In this document: piece after piece, positions 12,824-25,984 of the stretch
Layout of the letters: each line of letters starts with the position of its first letter
Numbering within the stretch: position 1 is the stretch's first letter
DNA from: Casuarius casuarius
Taxonomy: Eukaryota > Chordata > Aves > Casuariiformes > Casuariidae
Direction of reading: 5' to 3'
Assembly (NCBI GenBank): GCA_003342895.1
Contig: PTFA01000042.1
Location: forward strand, 1-64,000
DNA: 64,000 nucleotides
The notes under the pieces: generated by a model
The model's input: only the letters and a program-made list of their open reading frames with translations
Databases searched by the model: none
What the model was told of the DNA's origin: nothing
Translations under genes and position numbers: made by a program

Positions 12824-12948
12824 GTGACAAAGTGGAACTGACCTCCAAGGGCAACTCAGATGAGCAGCAGGCAGTGCAGAGCCAGCTGCCACAGCTTGTG
12901 GCCAGGCAAGTGTCAGGAAAGGAGGAAGCCACCAGTCCAAAGAATGAG
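12824..12948 (+). other. candidate exon (unknown gene)
   Basis: A 125-base segment lies between CCCAGCTTTGCAG, which could be a splice acceptor, and AATGAG/GTAAGAG, a near-consensus donor. One frame is open through the whole segment and back to 12748. It would encode a hydrophilic Glu/Gln/Ser/Lys-rich peptide beginning GDKVELTSKG and ending ATSPKNE. I recognise no family. The polypyrimidine tract before the acceptor is weak, and 125 bases is not a multiple of three, so an in-frame neighbour would be required. It may be a lncRNA exon or chance. Confidence 0.2.
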
Positions 12949-15284
12949 GTAAGAGCACAGTTTATATTTGGTTGAAAGCCAGGAACAGAAAGCCAGAGGG
13001 GGAGCTCACGTAAGGACTAAGCAGAGCAGGACGAGATGCACCAGCTTGCCCATAGCACAGACCAGAGCTGCACAGCTGGGACCACAAACCAAAGGATAGC
13101 TTGGACAGGCTCTAGACAGCAAAACCACAACCCAAAGACTTGCTCAGCAGCTCAGGACATACTGAAGAGACTCCCTCATATATCTAACGCAGGGGACTAA
13201 CAGGCCTTAATTGCTATGAAGGCTGATGGCAACCAGCTGCATGGCTGGATGGATGCAAATAATCATGCAATCCTTATGCTTGGGTACTTCTGGAACAACT
13301 CTTTTCATATATATAACAGAAAATGCCACAATGTAATGTGTATAATAGAGAGAAAAATATTCTTTCCAGTAATTCTTGTGCTATCTTTTGCTATCATCTT
13401 TTCTGTCTGCTGGTGATAAGACTCCTTCAGTTGCATTTGTTTCCTCCACCCACTTTTTTTTGCCTTTAAGATTTCTAAACAGACATCTTCTGTTTGAGTA
13501 TGATAAATATAACTTTGTTTATGAGGAGATAATTCACTCCTGCTGTGTACTTTTTTTCTTCTGGTAACAATTATATTCCTTGTGCAAATCCACTGAGTCA
13601 AGTTAAATCAGGGATATATGCAGACTGTTTTTTTCCATGTAGTATCAAAATCTTGCTTCATGGCAGCAATGTGGAAAGGGGATTAATTAAGAAAGATGAA
13701 TGAACCTTTAAAAAACAAAATCTGCTGATAGGTAAGTATTTTTAAATCATAAAGAAAAAAAAACCAGAGTAATACTAAAGCTAATATATACTGTAAGCAT
13801 TACTGTAGTTACTAGGGAAGCCCCTGTCTTTTTAGGAAGCATTAGTGGCTCTTCTGATCTCATTCCAGGAAGCAGAAAGTGGCTCTTCTGATCTCATTCC
13901 AGGAAGCAGAAAGCATAATTAACATACTGCACTTGAAATAGTCACGGTTTTAAAGAAAAAAATTAGAACATTTCTTGGATCAGAACTTATCACACAGGTT
14001 ACCTCCTCAGGACAAAATTTCATGAAAATGGGCCACTGTCTCCTGTGTGGCATTTCACAGAGTGCTCCAGTCCACCAACAAAAGCCCTTGGACTCTTTCA
14101 GCAATGAGACTAAGAAATGGCAAAACCCAACTATGTTTGCCATCACATATGAAAGAATATCATACAAGACTGAAATAAAATGAAGAGAAGACTAGATTTT
14201 ATGGCTGTGTCTGTGGTAGTTTACCACCAAAAGGGGAAGAAAATTCAGCAAAGCCTACACTGGTAGCATGTATCAAATCAAACATAGTAGCTTGTACTCG
14301 ACTGGAGAAATACGGAGCAAGGCAGAAGCTGTACACTCTCTCCAAGCAGCTGGAAAGCTTCACCGTGTAGATGAAACTCTCCTTGCAGCCTCTCTTCTGT
14401 GGGGAAATGGAAAAACACTGCACTAGCCCATCACTACTCCCTTGCTGACATAGATCATCAGGCCTATATGAGGGTCCTAGTATTGTGTAGGACACTTGGG
14501 GTACGAGTCTGCACTGACCCTCTACATGAAGTTATTTTGCACAGATTTCTGGCTGCCACCCCTGCAAGTGTGCATGGTGCTCCCACAGGACCAACCTCTG
14601 TTCAGCTCACAACAGTGGCAATACTCATTTTTAATCTTTCTCTGTTTAAAAATTTTCAGACACGGCCACATGCTTTTTCTTCAATGAAAGAGATCCCCTC
14701 TTACTCAGATAAAACAGTATTTACTAACTCCCCTTGTTTCTATGTCAGTTTTCCACTTCTCAGGCAAGTCCTTTGATCAGTATAATCCATATGAAACCAG
14801 GTTTCTGCCCAAATCCAAAAGCATGCTTTTGTAGTGAAAACCTTCCCTCAGTCAATATCATACTCTATTTCACCTGCTGAGTTTGTACCATGAAGAAGAG
14901 GGTGGTTTCCTAGTGAAGACATGAGATTAGGAATAGAGATGGTAATTGCTAGAGGCCCTGCAGAAATGTCATTTCCCTGAACCCAAGCCTCTAACCCAAA
15001 GACACAATAGGCAGGACCACTGCTGGGCACCAAATTCCAGTACGTTTTTCTCTTTTCTTCAGATGCTAAAAAATTCCTCCAATTCAATGCAATCTTTTGG
15101 TCGAAATACCTGATTTACTCTGCTATTACAGTTACAATGAAAGCTAGATACCTATTTACAATAGTTAGAATGAAAGTGATAGAGAGGCCTTGTGTCAGTC
15201 TCAAGGTGGGTGTGAAGTTTACCCTTTGCAGTTGTTATATATGAGATGTCTGTGCTTATGCAATGGCAGCTCCTCTGAACTGGT
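12949..15284. other. unique non-genic sequence
   Basis: Nothing gene-like is supported apart from the 34-bp tandem duplication at 13845-13912. Open frames near 14200-14780 on both strands overlap one another and show no domain. Confidence 0.5.
13845..13912. repeat. 34-bp perfect tandem duplication
   Basis: Two identical 34-base units, 13845-13878 and 13879-13912, each starting GTGGCTCTTCTGATC and ending GAAGCAGAAA. Complete identity implies a recent duplication or an assembly or read artefact. Confidence 0.95.
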
Positions 15285-15355
15285 GTTTATTGAAAACAGA
15301 TATTGTGCTATTTACTTCTAGCTAATCTCAAAGTATTTTACAGAAATCCAAAATG
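15285..15355 (+). repeat. possible MIR-like fragment
   Basis: GTTTATTGAAAACAGATATT followed by TCTCAAAGTATTTTACAG resembles the MIR body (TTTATTGAG...GCTTTACA). It is too diverged to be sure. Confidence 0.25.
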
Positions 15356-15749
15356 CTACATTGGTTTAAGGAGCTCAGCACACTTAACATGTAACACTTG
15401 ACAACAGTTCAAATGCAAAAATATGCCTGCTTCCCATATCATTGCATAAACTGATAAAATCACTGATGACCATGTATGCCAAGAAAGTCATAAGTCTTTT
15501 CCCTTGATTTCTGAGGTATTCTGAAGAACAAATAAGGTGAGGTACGGTTTCTCAATGGCAAATATCTATTTTTAAATTCTGACAATAAGTGAAGAATTTT
15601 TTCTTGAAGCCCTGTTTGACAAAAGTAGAGGTTCCCCTTCTTGGTTCTAGGTTAAGAAAAATTATGTGGATGTCTTCTTTCCTCCTGCAAATCACAATGA
15701 AAGTGATTTGTAAAACAAACAAAAATTGCCAAATACTTACAAATACTTT

Positions 15750-15840
15750 CAGCTATTAACTAATAATAGCTTTAATAATGATAGCTTTATTGAGGTCTTT
15801 ACAAATCTTCACAGTAGGTTTTGATTATAATCTTCCAAGT
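15750..15840 (+). repeat. possible MIR-like fragment
   Basis: AATGATAGCTTTATTGAGG, then TCTTTACAAATCTTCACAGT and AGGTTTTGATTATAATCTTC, follow the order of the MIR core (AATAGCTAACATTTATTGAG, TTTACA, CTCACA, GAGGTA, ATTAT). It is diverged and truncated, with approximate ends. Confidence 0.4.
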
Positions 15841-16025
15841 CAGTTACCTAGCCAAATTTTTTTAAGCATAAGGATAAAGCCCACAGTTTTTCCATTCAAA
15901 ATGAAAATAATTCCTTAAGGACATGTAGACAGACTTTGAGTGTTAGAGCATGACTAGGGTTGTGTGAACTCGTAATACACCAAATACAGGAAAGGGTAGG
16001 GAATTCTGTAACTTGTCTCACACAT

Positions 16026-16043
16026 TTGTGTGTGTATGTGTGT
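16026..16043. repeat. (TG)n microsatellite, interrupted
   Basis: A TG run broken by one A and ending in TGTGTC. It is a short simple repeat. Confidence 0.85.
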
Positions 16044-16234
16044 CTGTTGTATTCGACACAGCACATTTATGTAGGTATTAATAATTNTATGATATAAAGT
16101 GTTGAAATCACAAAAACATAGCTTGTCAGTTTAGTTATTACAATAAATCTGTCCTCATTCAAAAATCTGTCAGAAACAAAACACTGGCTTAGTTAGCCAA
16201 GCAGGTAGCATAAGTATGAGAAGGGAACTTTGTC

Positions 16235-16385
16235 TTAACTCGGACACTAGACTAGGAAACTTAGATTCAGTCCTACCTTGGGGACAGACTTCACAAATGC
16301 TCGAATAAGTCTTCCAGTGCCTCAGTTCCTCACCTGTAAAATAGGACAAACATCTTCGCCACACAGCCCTGTCATAAATTTCCTT
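16235..16385 (-). repeat. MIR SINE (antisense)
   Basis: This is the best MIR in the window. On the plus strand, TAGATTCAGTCCTACCTTGG is followed by CAGTGCCTCAGTTCCTCACC and TGTAAAATAGGACAAACATC. This is the reverse-complement MIR order: GATTC..TCCCAGCTC, CTCTGTGCCTCAGTTTCCTC, then ATCTGTAAAATGGGGATAAT. It ends in CACACAGCCCTGTCATAAAT, corresponding to the antisense CACAGGGTTGTTGTGAGGAT. It is about 150 bases and diverged, consistent with an ancient amniote insertion. No coding role is seen. Confidence 0.7.
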
Positions 16386-17029
16386 ATGTTTGTACAATGC
16401 AAAGATTTCACAGTGTTGGGAAACAGATGTTGAAACAGTCAGATTGAACAAGCAAGGTCTGTCAAAGGATTGTTACCGCATTCAAACTGTGTGTTATATG
16501 AGGAGGTTATCTGCACAGCCAGGAAATTCATTAGGTTCTCAGCTACAAAGTTGCCATAGTCAGTATAGGCTGCCATAGCAGTAGTGGTTATAATGCTGTG
16601 TAAAGTGGGCGTGACACGAAATGTCATTGCAATAGCATTGGCTCTGCACAAAGCAATACAACAGAAGCAGTTATTTTTTCAGGCTGTTTCTTCAGGTACA
16701 AGAGAAAGATTTTCAATTCACTGAACGTTACTGAAAGCCAGAATCTTAAAAGACATCTGCACCTTCAAAGATCTCCCTTTGGAAGCCTCCTTTCGGGGAA
16801 GGAGAGTGATGTAATGGCCCAGTGAGTCAGCCATAACTTCGAGGTGGATGTGCATAGACCTTCTTTTTATAATGAGCTCCCCAAAGAAAACCAATACACT
16901 TTAAAGCTTGAAAGAGCCAGGTTTTATTAGAATGAAGACTGGAATATTTAACTTTTTAAATGCAGGAAATTTGAAGTGACTGGAGGAGATGGAACAGAAA
17001 TTAAAAGGATTTATACACAGCTTTCCCCT
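16386..17029. other. unique non-genic sequence
   Basis: No gene or clear repeat. An open frame on the minus strand (16439-16651) is short and unrecognised. Confidence 0.5.
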
Positions 17030-17325
17030 GTCGTTGCAGGTATTCCTTTGCTTCCAGGTGTGGTGGCAGTAAACTCAGTGGATTTCTGGTTTTCAGCAAA
17101 CTCCACATAGTCCCCTCTGTACTCAAGGAGGACCTGTTGTTCCCTTCAGAGATCATCCAGCAGCTCCCCGCTGCGTCGAGTCCTTCCCTCAGCAAGCTGC
17201 GGGCTCCCAGCTCCAGGCTGGGACCCTCTCATCGGCCTCGTTTCATTCTGCAGCGTGCAGACCGTCTCTCCCCTGTGTCAGCTCCCCAATCCCATCGCAA
17301 CATGTAGTGCTCGTGAATAAAAAAG
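17030..17325. other. GC-raised, CpG-bearing block
   Basis: GC is clearly above the flanks, and about ten CpG dinucleotides fall between 17168 and 17313, many more than in neighbouring sequence. It begins after CCCCTGTCGTTGCAG (a possible acceptor, ending near 17039) and is followed by AATAAA near 17316. One plus-strand frame is open for only about 30 codons. It could be a terminal exon of a non-coding transcript or a regulatory element. Nothing here names a gene. Confidence 0.3.
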
Positions 17326-17519
17326 TAGGGGAAAAAAAGCATACTTTTTATAACAAGAAAGGGAGAGAGCGATGTTATTTTACTCACCTATGAGATTTTA
17401 TTATTGTATTTAATGCTATCATACATCTGGCTTTTTTCAAACACATCCTTGTTTTTTCACTCAAGATCTTGCCCTGGCAGGGTTTGAGAATTTTGCACAT
17501 TCGCTTAAGATTTCCAGAT

Positions 17520-17553
17520 GTCCTGCAGCCTGCTCCTTACAAGGCTGCAGGAC
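17520..17553. repeat. hairpin, perfect 12-bp stem, 10-base loop
   Basis: 17520-17531 (GTCCTGCAGCCT) pairs exactly with 17542-17553 (AGGCTGCAGGAC) around a 10-base loop. It is GC-rich in an otherwise AT-rich region. It is not a terminator in the bacterial sense, and its role is unknown. Confidence 0.85.
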
Positions 17554-20500
17554 TCCCAGAAATGCCACTCGTGCCCAGGGTAGCCTTGAAGATCACCTTT
17601 ATAATGCACGTAGCATAGACCTGATGGTTGTCCTGGACACATGCAAGTAGCGCGCATAAAATCCAACCCATCCTGAAAGTCCTGTGTGGAAATATGAGAA
17701 AGAGCATTATGAGAACCCTAGGTATTCAGAAAAAGGCAATGTGCTAGCCACCCCCGGCACTGCTTCGGGGCTGACACTTTTTACGATCTGGTGTTCTGCA
17801 TTCCAAAAGCTTAATATAGATGAGATCTACCAAGCATGAGCCACATGAAACCCAGGTTCAAGGCAGATCTGAGAATAGCTCAAAGATGAAAGAGAGCCCA
17901 GCTTAAACTGTGGCAGACTGTCTAGGTCACTGCAGCAATGTAAACCTCAGCAGCCTGTGCTGCCCAGCATTTATACTACACCGTAGTTCCTCTGCCAGCA
18001 CAAGGTGATTGCTGGCTATGTGATACAGCAGGCACACGAGAGCAACAGCTGAACTGCTCAAAAGTGGCCTATGGGCCAAGAGTCACTCCATCCAGTTGGC
18101 CATCTCCACTTAATTCATAGATTACACCTCAATTATTCTTGGATTAAATGTTGAAAAATGCAGTATCAAAGGATTCAAGTGTAAAAGAATTCCTGAGAAA
18201 AAATTAGGAAAAGACCAGGCTGTTGACTTTGGCTTTCATATGCTGCAACTTTATTACATCAGAGAACTGAGATACTATGAATATATTTAAGTGTTGACCT
18301 CATTGCAGTTTCCAGTATTGAAGGCAATAAATATCTCTCACTGCAATAATAAACACAGAGGCCACTAATATTTACGAACTGCAGGAGACATTGATGCCAA
18401 ATATGCTGTGAAAACCAAAATAGGATTAATGATATTTTATTGGAAATTTTAAAAAATCCAGAAGAGTGGAAAAAAAGGGGGTGGGCTTTTTTATAGGCTG
18501 CTGATTCTTAAGTGAATAATTTATGCTTTTAATAAGAGTATTTGGAATATCGTGTTTCTTATTAACTTATCATTGAGTTTTTCACCGATTCAGGGGATAA
18601 TGGTGAGAAAAATCAGATTACTGTAGATTTTCACCATATTAAAAGTGTAGTGTTAGTAAAGTTCCTTAAAGTTATGATCTAAGCTATAGCACCCAGTGCA
18701 AGTAAAGATTGAGAATTCCCATTTTGGCACATATTAAGGTCATGCTCAGAGATGTCACACTGCATTCTGTGCATTACGATGCTGCTTCTATTTATGGAAT
18801 TGCCTTCTTTAATACCTAATGTAAGGGACAGTCTCTATGCACAGCTTTCAAACTTTTACAGCAGCTGATTAACAGGGGTGGCATGTTTGTAGAAGTCCTC
18901 CCTTGCCTCCCTTCCAGTTCCTCGCTCCTGCAGACCCCAGGCTACACATGGAGACTTTGTAGGTCACCAGCTCCCATGCCAGGAGAGTGTGATGCCTTTT
19001 TTGCACATGTATGGAGGAGCCAGGCAATATTTGGTGGGATGACAGCCCTCTAGCAATAATAGCTGGCACTAAATACTTCACTGAAATAACAGCACATGGA
19101 CTATCTCGTCCAGTTTCCAACACTGTCTTTTTTGAATCTGGTTGTTACTCTTAAAACTTGCCGTTTGTATTAGGTGGATAAATATGGCTACCTCGTTATT
19201 GGCAATGTTCTGCATAACACTCAGTGATAAGCCCAGGAGATAGTGCAAGACAGTCAGTGCAACTTGATCCAGCTAAGGCAGAAACATTATGTTTTTAATG
19301 ATGATTGTGGTGTGTTTCCTACCCAAACTCTTTAAAAAGACCACATACAAAATGAGATCACCCTGTGGTGACCTGGCTCTCCTATTTCAAAACATATTTC
19401 TCCTGCTGGCTTGAGGAATCAGATTTCAGTATTTCTTTCAGAGAAGGCTGAAGGGTATATTTTGAATCATAACGCCCAGCAGATTGATAGCAGGAAGTCA
19501 AGCTGATTTGTATTGCCGATGGGATGCACACAACTTTTATTTGCTTCCTGTGAACATATGTTTGCTTCCTCTTTAGTGTTTTTACAGAGACAGAATCATA
19601 ACCACTCGTAAGAATATGTGCACATATGTGTATGCATGGCAGAATGATTTGGGTCAAATGTTTAAATGTTCATTTATTTAAAAAGCTCTCTGTGTGTTTG
19701 AGAGTCACGCAGCCGGGAGCCCAGAACTGATGCCAGGTGGCTGAGATGACCAACTGCCTCAGGCGTATGAGCCAGCCGTAAGGAGAAAACTGCTACGGCA
19801 GTGAGTGCACCACACGGATTCTGAATTAAAGCCTTCCACCTTTGCTATGCTGTGTGTAATAAACTAATTCATGAAATTTAACACCTGCCCAAGTATGATT
19901 TCCAGGATGGTAAAATTCATCCCCCAGGTGAAAGGTGAGCACAGTGTCTGGCAGTAAGTCCCACACTGGTTTCTTCTGCAGGCTGGATTCACTGAGGTAC
20001 ACAGGAGAGGACTGAATACGTTTTCCCACCTCTTGAGAACAGTTCATTACAAACAGGAGGATGCAAAGAAAATGTTGAAATGCCCTAGCTTGCTGGGCGG
20101 GGGGGTGGATTTTCTTAAGAAAAAGGGTTCCCTCTCTCCATTGCCAAAGCAAAGTGAGTGGTCAGTGCTGTGAACCCACTCGGGATAGGAATAAGAGAGC
20201 TCATAGCAGTTCCTGGCAGACAGACCAGACTACAGAGCAGTTACAGCTCAAATATTGCTCTAAGGCAGCCCTGCAAATGCAGGATAACATTTTCTTTCAG
20301 GTGCATCATTTGCTGCTCTGGCTTATTTGAGCATCTTTCTAGGGTGCGTTCAACTCAACCTGTAGGTGCACGGCAACGCTCATCAGACTAAAGGACCACT
20401 ATATCAACATGACTCTATTGCTGCTGTGAACAAGCTACATTTTCTGAGCTAGCTTAGTTGTGTCTAGAAGGCTGCACCAGCCTTTGATTTATAAGCCACC

Positions 20501-23500
20501 CTCTTTTTGGCAAGTCAAAGGAACTTAACTGCTTAGATATTTTAATACCAGGACCAGTGTGACCTTTAAAAATACAGCTTTTTTTTTGGATTCACCAATA
20601 GCAAATAGATGTGTTGGAAAATGCTTGCAAAGCATGAAATTTAATCTTCTATTTTTCCATGAACAGTTAATTCAAAACTAACCAAGCAGAATTTCAGCAG
20701 ACCTTCAGAAAGCACTTTTTGGGCTTGAGAACAAACAATGGGAATTTCAAACAAAGCAGTAATTTCCCCACTTTTCTGGAAAATTGTAAGCACCTGAAAA
20801 CAAGCACTTATAATGAAAGTTCCTCATGCAATGTTTGTATAGTAACTGTAGTGCAGCTACCACAATACTATAAGACAGCCACTAGATAATTGCAGCTATT
20901 ATGCCCCATTACAAATATTTACCACATTGTGGGCAATGCAAACTGCTATCTCAACTGATCCTGACTTTCCATGAGGAAAATAAATGCCTTTTGCTCTTGG
21001 ACAACTTGTTAAATAAAATAATAGCTTCATTGCTCACTTTTGGTTCAGAAAGCATAATGCGGGTATCGCACAGCAGTTTTTCAACCCTGAAACTGTTGTA
21101 TTACTTAAAACTGGAAGATAATAGAAATAATTTTGTGGAAGTAAAAACTAGTAAGTAAATGAGCATATTCCAAACCTTTTGCTCCAGTTACTCTAGCTGC
21201 TTCTTTGCTTCTTAGTTCTGCAACTTCATATCACAGTTTCTTCTCAAGTTCTGCACCAGAGGTGACACCATCCAAGGATGGAAAATTGTGCTGAGCGTGT
21301 TTAGCTCAGAGGGGAAGGTTCGCAGCAACTGCAGACACCTGTGCACAGGGAGCTCCCTTGCATCCTGGCTCTTACAGCAGCCAGGTTGCTCTGCAGCCCC
21401 TTCTGGAGCTGAAGCAAAGTCTAATGAAACCAGTCACAGTATTTTCACAGGCCATGGATTTCAGGTTTTCAATCAGTCCAAACGCAGACCAAGACATCTG
21501 CTTCGTGGCCCATCTTCACCTCTCTACAACTACTTTGCCTCACTTCCACATGACGCTGTCATCACAGATCCCTCTTTCTCGTAATCAGCAGAGTTCAGGT
21601 ATGTTTTCTGCTGTTTGGCACTCCTCTTGCCCCATCCTCAGAGTTAATGTTAAAGATACAAGTCGCAAAAACTAATGAAAATGTGTGAGAAAAGCGCCTG
21701 ACTTGCAGACTTTTAAAGGACTGGTACAGCACTCATCAGAGACTGCATTAGCTTTAATACACACACTTCTGGGTTCCTCATTTGAGCAGCTGAGTGTATC
21801 GCTGGTGCAGAGTCAGCTTTGGTTTTCTATCTGAATTTCAAGCCTCTTGAGCCTTCCCCCTTTTCACCCATACACACAAACACACAAAACTCTTCATGTG
21901 GTCTGTGACCTAGGGCTAGATTACATGGCTAGAAGCAAGTACAACTCGCATGACTGACCAAGAGTCAAGCTCAGAGGGAATGTCTTCCAAGACATCCTGC
22001 GGCTGAAAGCCAAAGACAAGTCACAAAACAAGCATGACTTTCTGTCTCCAGCATTGCTCAACAAACGTGCCACGTCTTGCCCAATGAAACTTCTGCTGAA
22101 ATACATCCCTGACTGGAATGGAAGCAGCATTTTAATTCTGTTCAAAGCATGCTCCACTTTAGTAAGGCAACCAAACTCTACGCGAGCTTGCAAAAGCTAT
22201 ATACAAATATTCTTCCAGTGCCTTCTAATGGATCAGCTATCAGTGATCCTATAAATTGTTGTCATGTTACTTATGTTTCATACATATATATACATATATA
22301 AATACAATATAAAAATAGACATATTTTTCCCTAGGGTTGTATTTTCATATAATGGATATGCATTGAATAATGTAAATTGCTATGCTTTTGGCCCAGTTTG
22401 TTCAAGTATTGTGAGTCTTTCTCAATAACTTTATCAGATTTCTTTAATTAATTTTATTTATTGGTGTCAGTGAGAAAGAAAGCTATGACCTATATAAATA
22501 CAGATTTATTTGTCTATGTTTAGTCTAAAATTGTTTTCAATTTAGTTTTATAAGAACATCATTGCTTTATCATGGTTATTAGAATGAATTAATTTAGTTT
22601 TCATGAAGCTATAGATCAGATAGACAGTGCCAGATCAGTTCGCACCCACAGAGGAGTAGCTAGACAGTATATATATCTTACCCAGGGAGAAAGTCTTAGG
22701 TTTTTGGTACATTTTAATGAAACTAATTATTGTAGGAAATCACAAACTGATAACAATTATATCATGTGGCCACATAAATCAATTAAATCATACTTCTTTA
22801 TTTTCTTTACTCAAATCCCAGAGTTAATGCTATACAGAACTCCGATTCCCTCATTTCACAATTATTACTTTACACCATTTCTCTCTGCTCTGTTTGAACA
22901 TCTGACAGAGATGAGATACATTGCTTTGTCATCCTATCTGCCTTTCTGTTGCACCTCAGCAGGTGCCAGGCTAATCATTTCAGCTGTTCTTCCCACTTAA
23001 GAAATGTAGCTATAAACTTGGAGAAAAGTGGAGAACTTTTGTGTTCAGTGCAGCAGTGGCAGAAGCAATGGAATTGCCTTTTTTCTCAGTCAGCAACTAC
23101 AGTGACTGCCTTTATGACATGGTCTAATGTTAATGGGATTTCACACCTCGGTATGAATGACAGTAAATTGTTAAACAGGATTAGAAGGAAATGCCATCCT
23201 CCCATCGTATCACTGGCATAGCTTTGTAAGCAGCTTGGAAATGCAATAATAATCACATTGGTTCAGACTGAAATGGTATCCTGACTCTGAGACTCAACAC
23301 TGCCAGGGACTTTACAAGGAGAGATAAGAGAAAATTTGTCCTAGACATATATGTACACCAGCTGGAAATAATAACTTGTCAATTTAAATTATTGCCATGT
23401 CGTCACTTGAACTCTAGCCAAGTAGTATTATGTTTGTGCCCTATGCTGAATAAATGTGACATGCCAATTAAAAAAAAGAGGAACATAAAGAAGGAGGAAA

Positions 23501-25980
23501 GAGTCCTATTACCATTCAATGCCCCAAGCAGGTTCCTTATCTCGAATAACAAAGCCCTACACAAAAGTTCTAGCTGAATGTGTGTAATGGCTGAACATCT
23601 CAGTCTGGGCAAAGGCAAGGTTAATGGGAATAGCAGGAAGCCAAGACAGAGCTGATGACCTCACAGAAAACTCAATTAAAATGAACTGAAAATGTGGGAA
23701 GCAAGAAGTAATTCAAAAAAGATGCTTAACTGAGGTGAATCATCATAGTTACACTGAAGTCACTGAAGCTGAGCTGATTTATATATGCTGCAGATCAGGC
23801 TGCTGACAGGAGACCAGAGGACACCCAGTGGCACTGACAACTGACTTAGGGGATAGGTTGTGCCTTGGCCAGAGAAATCTGAGGAGCTGTAACACAGTAA
23901 TGCAAGAACTGACCCACCTATTTGTTTATCCAATACCTAACATCAGTCACGGCTGTAGAAGCAAAGGATATTTAGTCACTTGCAGATGGACACAGCCTGG
24001 CAAAAAATGCCAAAGGGTTTGCTCTTTCCCAGGATTGCTCTTTCCCATATTCTTTCCCACTTCTAACTGAGACACAACTTTCTCAAAAGTAACTTGGCTC
24101 AATAACTAGTGTATTGGGAAATTGCAAGGAATATAAACAAGTGTATCATCCTACTACGAATTCTTCCTGGAGCTATATTTTTCTGTGCATTGTGCCTAGG
24201 AAAAATTGGTGGCTGAGAGGAACAAAAGAGCCCTTCAAGTCTATCATGCTTTCATCAGAAGCTCCAATGATCTCATTAAACCAGATTCACTGGAAGAGTC
24301 AGATACTCTCTGTCACTTCTGCGGTGCTCAGCTACTGCTGGCCCAGCAGAAGTGAGGAAGAGGAATCTCTTTGCCACAGGAACCTCTCCAGTGATGAGCA
24401 GCTAGTCCTTCCCTGCTCCCAGGGCAGTGCCGGGCAAAGGAGAGAGCAAGGAGCCTCCTTCTGGGCCAGCAGTCCAGACGCTGTCTCCTCTGCAGAAAGC
24501 TGTCTGCCGCCGGCCAGTAATGGAGCAGCCTCAAAGTCGGCGATTTCATTTTACGGAATATCCCAAAGGCCAATTGAGCCTAAAACCAAGGGATTGACAA
24601 GGAAGAATAAAATTCTGGTTTTCTCTGACTGCCACTGCCTGATGCCAAGCTCAGCCAAACCAGTGAACCCATCATACTGCCTGTAAATCACCCTCCTTCT
24701 CAATGGTACTGTAGTTACTATTAGTTACTACAAGGATTAAAGAGTCACTCACAATTAAACACGCATCACACCGATCAGCAGCCTGTTAGCCAAACTTTTT
24801 GAAAATTAAAGGAAAGTTAAAGTGACACTCTCAGACACAGTTCCTATTTGGTAAGCACTGCTACTTGCTGCTGATGTTTATACAGGGCCTGGTAAGCACT
24901 AAAAAGGTTTATAAGTTCATAAATTTTTACCTCCCAGAAAATCCCCGGTTGAATTGGGCAGTAATGATCTTGTTCAAGGAAGTTCATCCTAGTATCAAGA
25001 GTTTCAATGATCATGTGTGTTATCAAAATTGTATTCATATTTGTTTGAACTTATGTGGTTTGTAAACAACCTACTTTTACCTTTTCAATTACCCTGCAAA
25101 AATCCTTGGGAGCCTAAATGTGATTGTGGAACCCAGTTCGCATCTTCTAATCTATGATATGCTTCCAGGTTAGAAGAGAAATAGCCCTGTGTTTATAGAT
25201 AATCAGTATTAGTCCAGTCACTTCTTATTGTATATATTTCAGTTTTCATCGCCTGTTGGTCCTGAATATCTCTGAATGTACTCCATATTTTTGTAAAATA
25301 TCCTTAACTCTCAATCATACTTTCCTAAGTGCCAATCCCAGCACAAGAGGTTTGTTCAGTATTTCCATGTTTTGGTTTGGAAATACCTAATTAATAATTA
25401 CCTGTGGCGTCAATAAACCCTGACTTTTACAAATGAAAATGTCACATCCTCTGACTCACTGTGTTGCTTTATTTTGGAAAAGCAGAGATTCTGAGGGATG
25501 GGTAGATATTTGTCCTTCTATTCATAATTAATTAAAAGAAATCACACAAAATAAAAACCTGAAGGATCGAGCTGAAACTACAATAGCAAGCAAATACAAA
25601 GCAAAGCATAAAAAAGACAGCATTTCTGTGCACCCAGATGAATGAATTGTCTCCCCCTTCCAAACAGAAATAGTAGGGTTTGGGCCCAAAACTGTTTCTC
25701 TCCATGTATCATGTGATTCTGTGTGACTCATCACTTATGTGGTCAGGAAAAAAGATGTGCACAATTGTATCATTAGATGCAGGTTAGAATCATTCCTCGC
25801 ACTTAGCCAAGTTTAATGTAAGTGTAAGTAAGTGTAAGTTACCATAAGAGAGTTAGTCTAAGAGAGTAACTGTTAAGTAAGTTACCACAAGCGTTTCATT
25901 GTTCTAGAAAGACATTCAACACCAGTGTAGTATTTCAATAAAACCTGTGTTTCTTTCCTGAAAACCAGTTCTCCAGCTTC
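17554..25980. other. unique non-genic sequence
   Basis: More than 8 kb without a supportable gene. An open frame at 24114-24686 starts at TTG, has no recognisable domain and overlaps a minus-strand frame. Short AT repeats lie near 22280-22310. No tRNA, snRNA or clear transposon is seen. Confidence 0.5.
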
Positions 25981-25984
25981 AGGC

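Noticed and set aside
24114..24686. 190-codon open frame on the plus strand
   Set aside because: It starts at TTG, shows no domain, overlaps an opposite-strand frame and has low-complexity Ser-rich composition.
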